Below, one piece after another: positions 62,762 to 64,000 of a stretch of 64,000 nt of DNA (the first letter of the stretch is position 1; every line of letters begins with the position of its first letter). The stretch is from Nothophaeocryptopus gaeumannii. Taxonomy: Eukaryota > Ascomycota > Dothideomycetes > Mycosphaerellales > Mycosphaerellaceae. A program made the position numbers and the translations under genes. The notes under the pieces were generated by a model. The model did not search any database. It saw only the letters and a program-made list of their open reading frames with translations, and was not told the DNA's origin. The stretch spans positions 1,054,001 to 1,118,000 of the forward strand of contig JASISA010000002.1 in NCBI GenBank assembly GCA_031771865.1, written 5' to 3'.

Positions 62762-63275
62762 GTTTCTTCACAACTCCCGCAGTAACTCCAACTTGTAATA
62801 GTATGATACCGCGCGGGACGCTGCTGACTTCGAGTGGTTGTGGGAAGATGCTAGGTATGCAGGTGGAATGGTTGGCGTGACCGCGAAAACTTCGCCTATT
62901 TCGGCTGAATAGCGTCCGGGGCCAGCTTCAAGATCGAACCTGTTATGCCGATGAGATTGAAGACTGTACAAGAGGTATTTTGGCAAAGATGGCTTCGCAG
63001 AGGCGATATCAGATCAAAGTCGACAACCTGAATTTGTATTATTCATCAAGCACACCGGTCCGAGCCCGTGGCACGATCGATCTCACAACGACATTGGACA
63101 CCCTGGCCTGCCGGCCAACACCAGATCGGACCAGTAGTTGACGCTTGCCTATCTGCCTATCTCGAGGCGCGTGGGAGGAACTGGCCTCGTTCACCGGCCC
63201 GGTTCTGTCCCCAATGGGTATTATCCACACTGAACGCCAATGAGGGACTCTTCAAACCAACGACTGTTGTCCATC
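62762..63275. other. Divergent intergenic region
   Basis: 514 bp between the oxidoreductase and the permease relic, which face away from each other. No distinct element was recognised. Confidence 0.35.
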
Positions 63276-63612
63276 ATGGTGCATGCAGAAGATTTCGAAA
63301 CGGCGTCTGCCAAGCACCCAGAGCCGCTACCTGGATATGGAAGCAAAGATGAGAAAATGTCGATTGATATTGAAGCACGGGAGGAATTCATGCAGGAAAC
63401 AATCATGGATGAAAAGTCGTTTGCCAGCGTTCGAGGACATTTTGATGATGTCTGACGAGTCAAGCAGGGGTTGTATCAAAGACATATTCAGATGATCGGT
63501 ATGCATGAGGTCTCACGCCCTCGACGAGAGAGAATGAGATTGACTTAACGCTTGAGAAGCTTTGGCCGGGACGATCGGTACGGGCCTCTTTCTTGGAGCA
63601 TCTAAAGGAAAA
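63276..63612 (+). pseudogene. N-terminal fragment of an amino-acid permease (AAP/YAT family) with a nonsense codon
   Basis: From the ATG at 63276 (MVHAEDFETASAKHPEPLPG) the frame encodes an acidic cytosolic tail as in fungal amino-acid permeases and meets a TGA at 63453-63455. Directly after it, in the same frame, comes RVKQGLYQRHIQMI, the conserved block before helix 1. A 61-nt intron (63499-63559, GTATGC donor, CTTAAC branch site, AAG acceptor) joins in phase to ALAGTIGTGLFLGA, the first helix of the family. Similarity then ends abruptly at about 63610 and is replaced by AT-rich DNA. So only about 90 of an expected 520-580 residues are present. The stop falls next to a CGA and could come from a single C-to-T change. 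Not a working gene. Confidence 0.75.
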
Positions 63613-64000
63613 TGGATGTAAGACTAATCCTGTCGGCCAGGATGTGGTTTCTAATCCCCTACCTTATTAGGACACCGCACTTAACTACGATCATTATCTA
63701 TGAACAAACACTAAGATGAAGGATAGCTAGACTGACTATGCATCTACACACTAAGGAGAAAGCAACATTGTGTTACACTGAGATTGCCTAAGCCTAATAG
63801 GTCGAGTTCTAGTCTTTCCTATTATCTTTAACATGTTCGCCTCCTCTAACACAGCTCCTGCACCATCGATAAGTCGTAGTAGGAGAGATTAATCTTTAGT
63901 TGAACAATCTATTAAACAACCCCCTCTATGATTTGTGCAAACACAAGTTCCGGAGTTCGGATCAGTATGCTTCCACTCCTAAATCATCGGGTCAGCCTAA
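63613..64000. other. AT-rich sequence replacing the permease, possible transposon edge
   Basis: The base composition changes sharply just after the permease relic: many TA steps, no ORF, and short A/T runs up to the window end. A terminal-repeat-like TGTAAGACTAATCC starts at 63617. This would fit an inserted, RIP-mutated retroelement LTR, but no target-site duplication or coding part is in view, so the element cannot be named. Confidence 0.35.

Overview
The window looks like chromosomal DNA of a filamentous ascomycete, most likely a dothideomycete (the class is an inference from gene style, not from a marker). The main reasons are short 47-107 nt GT-AG introns, intron-poor large ORFs, GC-rich third codon positions, and families found mainly in filamentous fungi: a DUF3431 protein, a MIT-domain protein, a Dal5/Tna1-like permease, a GPR1/FUN34/YaaH acetate permease, a flotillin and a fungal rhodopsin. 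No rRNA, convincing tRNA, CRISPR array or bacterial feature was seen.

Layout. 0-17 kb: 5' part of the splicing helicase Prp2 (runs off the left edge), a divergent coiled-coil protein, a DUF1993 protein, an ACS-family permease, a soluble cytochrome b5, a GT32 glycosyltransferase, a poorly resolved membrane protein, a patch of broken genes (13.5-14.7 kb: dehydrogenase plus two opposed MFS fragments), and a DUF3431 membrane protein. 17-28 kb: F-box-like proteins (one frameshifted), a homogentisate dioxygenase-like enzyme with an altered iron site, a GST-like protein, a SnoaL-like ORF, a six-exon acetate permease and a frameshifted stand-alone acyltransferase. 28-41.5 kb: a seven-exon microbial rhodopsin, a cytochrome P450, two overlapping small ORFs and a large MIT-domain protein. 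44.6-56.6 kb is a dense housekeeping block: UBR1 ubiquitin ligase, QCR9 of complex III, PYM (Mago-Y14 partner), a conserved fungal protein with a GC-AG intron, and flotillin. 56.6-61.3 kb looks empty. 61.4-64 kb has a FAD-dependent oxidoreductase, then an amino-acid permease relic carrying a nonsense codon and cut off by AT-rich sequence.

How the genes relate. Nothing resembles an operon. Several pairs are divergent and share a promoter region (Prp2/coiled-coil; QCR9/PYM; GC-AG gene/flotillin), and PYM and its neighbour converge with only 52 bp between stops. The acetate permease, acyltransferase relic, rhodopsin and P450 are neighbours, but I see no backbone synthase that would make this a metabolite cluster.

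The most interesting items are the rhodopsin with Cys at the proton-donor position, the dioxygenase in which the third iron ligand His is Gln, the inverted and split transporter beside a truncated dehydrogenase, the in-frame stop-free 246-nt intron of the MIT protein, and the truncated permease at the right edge. Exon limits were placed by hand from splice consensus, reading phase and family similarity recalled from memory; no database search was run.
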